Source of the DNA: Paenacidovorax caeni
GTDB lineage: Bacteria > Pseudomonadota > Gammaproteobacteria > Burkholderiales > Burkholderiaceae_C
Reading direction: 5' to 3'
Assembly (NCBI RefSeq): GCF_001298675.1
Contig: NZ_CYIG01000005.1
Span: 1-64,000, forward strand
Length of the DNA stretch: 64,000 bases
Position 1 is the first letter of the stretch; every line of letters begins with the position of its first letter. The position numbers and the translations under genes were made by a program. This document shows, piece after piece, positions 62,215 through 64,000 of this stretch. The notes beneath the pieces were generated by a model. The model did no database searches and had not been told where the DNA came from. It was given only the letters and a program-made list of their open reading frames with translations.

Positions 62215-62700
62215 ATGAACAAATTAGACAAATACGACCTCGCCATCTTGCAAGAATTGCAGGCCGACGCCCGTCTGACGAATGCCGAGCTGGCCCAGCG
62301 CGTGGGCCTGTCGGCCGCGCCATGCTGGCGCCGGGTGCGCGCGCTGGAAGAGGCCGGCTTCATCAAGGGCTACCGCGCCGAAATCGACCGCCACAAGATC
62401 GGCCTGGGCGTACTGGCCTTTGTGCGGCTGGACGCCGACCGCAGCACCGGCAACCTCACCCGCGCCATGGAGGAAGCCATCCGCCAGATCCCCGAAGTGG
62501 TGGCCTGCCACTACATCAGCGGCACGGGCACCTTCGAGCTGCAGGTCGTGGCGCGCGATCTGGACAGCTTTTCGCAGTTTGCGCGCGATGTGCTGCTGAA
62601 CCTGCCCAACGTGAAAGACATGCACACCAGCTTCTCGCTGGGCGAGGTCAAGGCCGGCGGCGCGTTGCCGCTCAAGCACCTGGTGTCGAATGCTTCCTGA
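62215..62700 (+). CDS. Lrp/AsnC-family transcriptional regulator
   Basis: This amino-acid-responsive regulator has 161 aa. The N-terminal helix-turn-helix LTNAELAQRVGLSAAPCWRRV (written as LTNAELAQRVGLS, then AAPCWRRV; about 21-41) is followed by LEEAGFIKGYRAEID and the RAM effector domain (about 65-150) with VVACHYISGTGTFELQV. Its divergence from the 2-oxoacid oxidoreductase gene, 168 bp apart, suggests that it controls that gene in response to an amino acid such as phenylalanine, tryptophan or a branched-chain one. BkdR-type regulation is the nearest parallel. Its stop codon is followed directly by a repeat copy. Confidence 0.9.
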   Translation: MNKLDKYDLAILQELQADARLTNAELAQRVGLSAAPCWRRVRALEEAGFIKGYRAEIDRHKIGLGVLAFVRLDADRSTGNLTRAMEEAIRQIPEVVACHYISGTGTFELQVVARDLDSFSQFARDVLLNLPNVKDMHTSFSLGEVKAGGALPLKHLVSNAS

Positions 62701-62702
62701 AT

Positions 62703-62758
62703 GCTATTAATTCAGTAGCTGCTAGCGCTTTCTGTATAAGCGCTAGAGGCCTATTTCA
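62703..62758. repeat. AGCGCTT repeat between two convergent genes, probable terminator
   Basis: CTAGCGCTT (62722-62730) pairs perfectly with AAGCGCTAG (62738-62746). AGTAGCTG and AGGCCTATTTC extend the arms. It fills the 55 bp between the Lrp-type stop and the stop of the membrane-protein gene on the other strand. Confidence 0.75.
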
Positions 62759-64000
62759 TTCAAATTCCGTGGTGCTGGCAAAGCTGCGCCGCAGGATCCC
62801 CAGCAGCATGGCGCGCAGCAGCGCTGGCAGGTCGGCATCGGCGGCGGACGCTTGCAGGGCCGCAGCCAGACCGCTCTCGTGCGCGGCCACCGTGCCAGTG
62901 ACCTCTGCCTGCCAGCGCTGGGCCAGCCCGGCCGTTTCATGCGCGGGCACGCGGGCCTGGTGGGCGATGGCAAGGTAGTGCGCGCAAGCCGCTTCGGCCG
63001 CGTGGCGCAGCAGCGCCTGCCGCCCCTCGCCCTTGTTCTGGAACGCGCGCACGGCCCATGCCGTGGTGCCGCCCAGCAGCGCACCCAGGGCGGTGCCCGC
63101 CCCCAGCGTCAGGCCGCCCGTGCCCAGGTCGATCAGCGCGCCGGCCTTGGCCCCTGCCGCCGCACCGGCCGCAGCGCCCGCCGAAGTGCCCAGGGCCAGG
63201 GCCGTGCCGTCGGCGCGGCGCGGGGCGGGCAGCGGCGCGTGCGCGGCGCTTGGCGCTTGCGCCGGCAGGCCATGCAGGGTGCGCAGCGCCGCGTCGAGCG
63301 CCTGCACCTGCTGCGCATACGGGGCCGCCGCGTCGCCGGGGGGCAGGCTGGCGCAGGCGCGCAGGTGCCGCGCGAGGGCTTGCACGGACTGGTCGAAGCG
63401 CTGCGCATTGCGCTCCACCCAGGCCGCGCGCAGGCGGGCCAGGGCGGGGCGCTGCGCCGGCAGAGCTGCCCCCAGGGGGGCAAACAGGGCGGGCTCCAGC
63501 AGCCAGCTGGCGCCAAAGTCCTCCCAACGCAGCGCACGCCGGGGTGCAGCCTGCCATGCGGGCGGGGCGGCGTCGTCGCACCAGGCCAGCACCGCGTCCA
63601 CCGGCTCGTCGGCGCTGGCGAAGCGCAAGCGGTCGCCGTGTGCGCTTTGCACGTCTTGCAGAACCTGCGCCTGCGGGCCGAGCAGGCCGACCGCCAGATC
63701 CCCAGGCAGGCTGGCGCGCAGGGCGTCGAAGGTCGGGCTCTCCAGGTCGATGTGTGCCTGCCACCGGGCTGCACGCCAGTGCGCCCAGGCCGCCAGGGCC
63801 AGGCGCGGCAGCACCACGGCGAGCAGCAGCAGGCCCACGTACATCCACACCCAGCGGCCGCCCGCCGAGCCTTCGCCCGCGAAATTCTGCGCGGCCGCGA
63901 TCTCCGGCAGCGTGAACGGCGCCAGGCCGAACAGTGCGGTAAGCGGCCAGAACAGCACGGCGACGATGGCGTGCACCTGCGTGGCGTCGAGAAACGTGCT
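62756..64000 (-). CDS. Membrane protein with DUF2868/DUF3482-like regions, 5' end outside the window
   Basis: The frame is open to the right edge, so the N-terminus is missing; 414 residues are visible. The first part (LDATQVHAIVAVLFWPLTAL, then MYVGLLLLAVVLPRLALAAW, two hydrophobic segments) resembles the membrane part of DUF2868 proteins. The C-terminal part has a glycine-zipper-rich hydrophobic region (GTSAGAAAGAAAGAKAGA, LIDLGTGGLTLGAGTALGAL) that I associate with DUF3482 GTPase-like proteins, which are often encoded next to DUF2868. No Walker A motif is present in the visible part. A fused or degenerate version is possible. The function of both families is unknown. Confidence 0.6.
   Translation of the reverse strand, partial: STFLDATQVHAIVAVLFWPLTALFGLAPFTLPEIAAAQNFAGEGSAGGRWVWMYVGLLLLAVVLPRLALAAWAHWRAARWQAHIDLESPTFDALRASLPGDLAVGLLGPQAQVLQDVQSAHGDRLRFASADEPVDAVLAWCDDAAPPAWQAAPRRALRWEDFGASWLLEPALFAPLGAALPAQRPALARLRAAWVERNAQRFDQSVQALARHLRACASLPPGDAAAPYAQQVQALDAALRTLHGLPAQAPSAAHAPLPAPRRADGTALALGTSAGAAAGAAAGAKAGALIDLGTGGLTLGAGTALGALLGGTTAWAVRAFQNKGEGRQALLRHAAEAACAHYLAIAHQARVPAHETAGLAQRWQAEVTGTVAAHESGLAAALQASAADADLPALLRAMLLGILRRSFASTTEFE

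Overview
The window is high-GC DNA from a betaproteobacterium, most likely Burkholderiales, family Comamonadaceae (Acidovorax/Comamonas/Alicycliphilus-like). Four things point there: the gene families and their order (secDF-yajC, def-fmt opposite a LysM gene and dprA, nudJ-mnmA); the right end of an IS1071-type element; LexA boxes of the CTGT-N8-ACAG type; and about seventeen copies of a short intergenic inverted repeat built on AGCGCTT / AAGCGCT and AGCTATCAA, a type I associate with this family. It reads as chromosome. No tRNA, rRNA or CRISPR array was seen.

Layout. 1-1071: the 3' part of a Tn3-family transposase gene and the terminal inverted repeat of an IS1071-like element. 1196-11466: lipid and acyl-CoA metabolism (pssA, acetoacetyl-CoA synthetase, D-lactate dehydrogenase, cobalamin adenosyltransferase, hotdog thioesterase, an orphan ABC binding protein, a succinyl-CoA-type CoA-transferase) and a uracil permease. 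11670-17284: signalling and redox (a soluble PAS-PAS chemoreceptor, then an operon of a UbiM-type hydroxylase, a GAF-GGDEF diguanylate cyclase and a B12-binding/radical SAM protein). 17640-22974: an AT-rich promoter with an FNR-like box driving ttrBCA, a Tat-exported molybdoenzyme of the tetrathionate reductase family. 23238-26180: one MmeI-like fused restriction-modification gene in less GC-rich DNA, followed by about 640 bp without a gene.

26824-31112 is the most interesting stretch. A RecB-like-nuclease/DEAH-helicase fusion gene overlaps a FAN1-like VRR-NUC nuclease gene by ATGA, and a perfect LexA box sits at the operon's start codon. A second LexA box precedes uvrA. The rest, 31198-64000, is mostly housekeeping: a QseBC-like two-component pair, nudJ-mnmA, ssb, an MFS transporter, uvrA, a chemoreceptor, a DadA-like oxidase, pyrF, two lipoproteins (one FlgO-like), pgk, def-fmt-azlC-azlD joined by ATGA overlaps, LysM-dprA, a DUF1631 gene, yajC-secD-secF, a fused indolepyruvate:ferredoxin oxidoreductase with a divergent Lrp-type regulator, and a membrane protein cut by the window edge.

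The physiology suggested is a respiratory heterotroph with acyl-CoA, keto-acid and lactate metabolism, an anaerobic sulfur-oxyanion respiration module, and an SOS-controlled repair operon. A recurring theme is the repeat family: copies act as probable terminators, supply or touch stop codons, supply a Shine-Dalgarno sequence, and appear in frame inside at least three genes.
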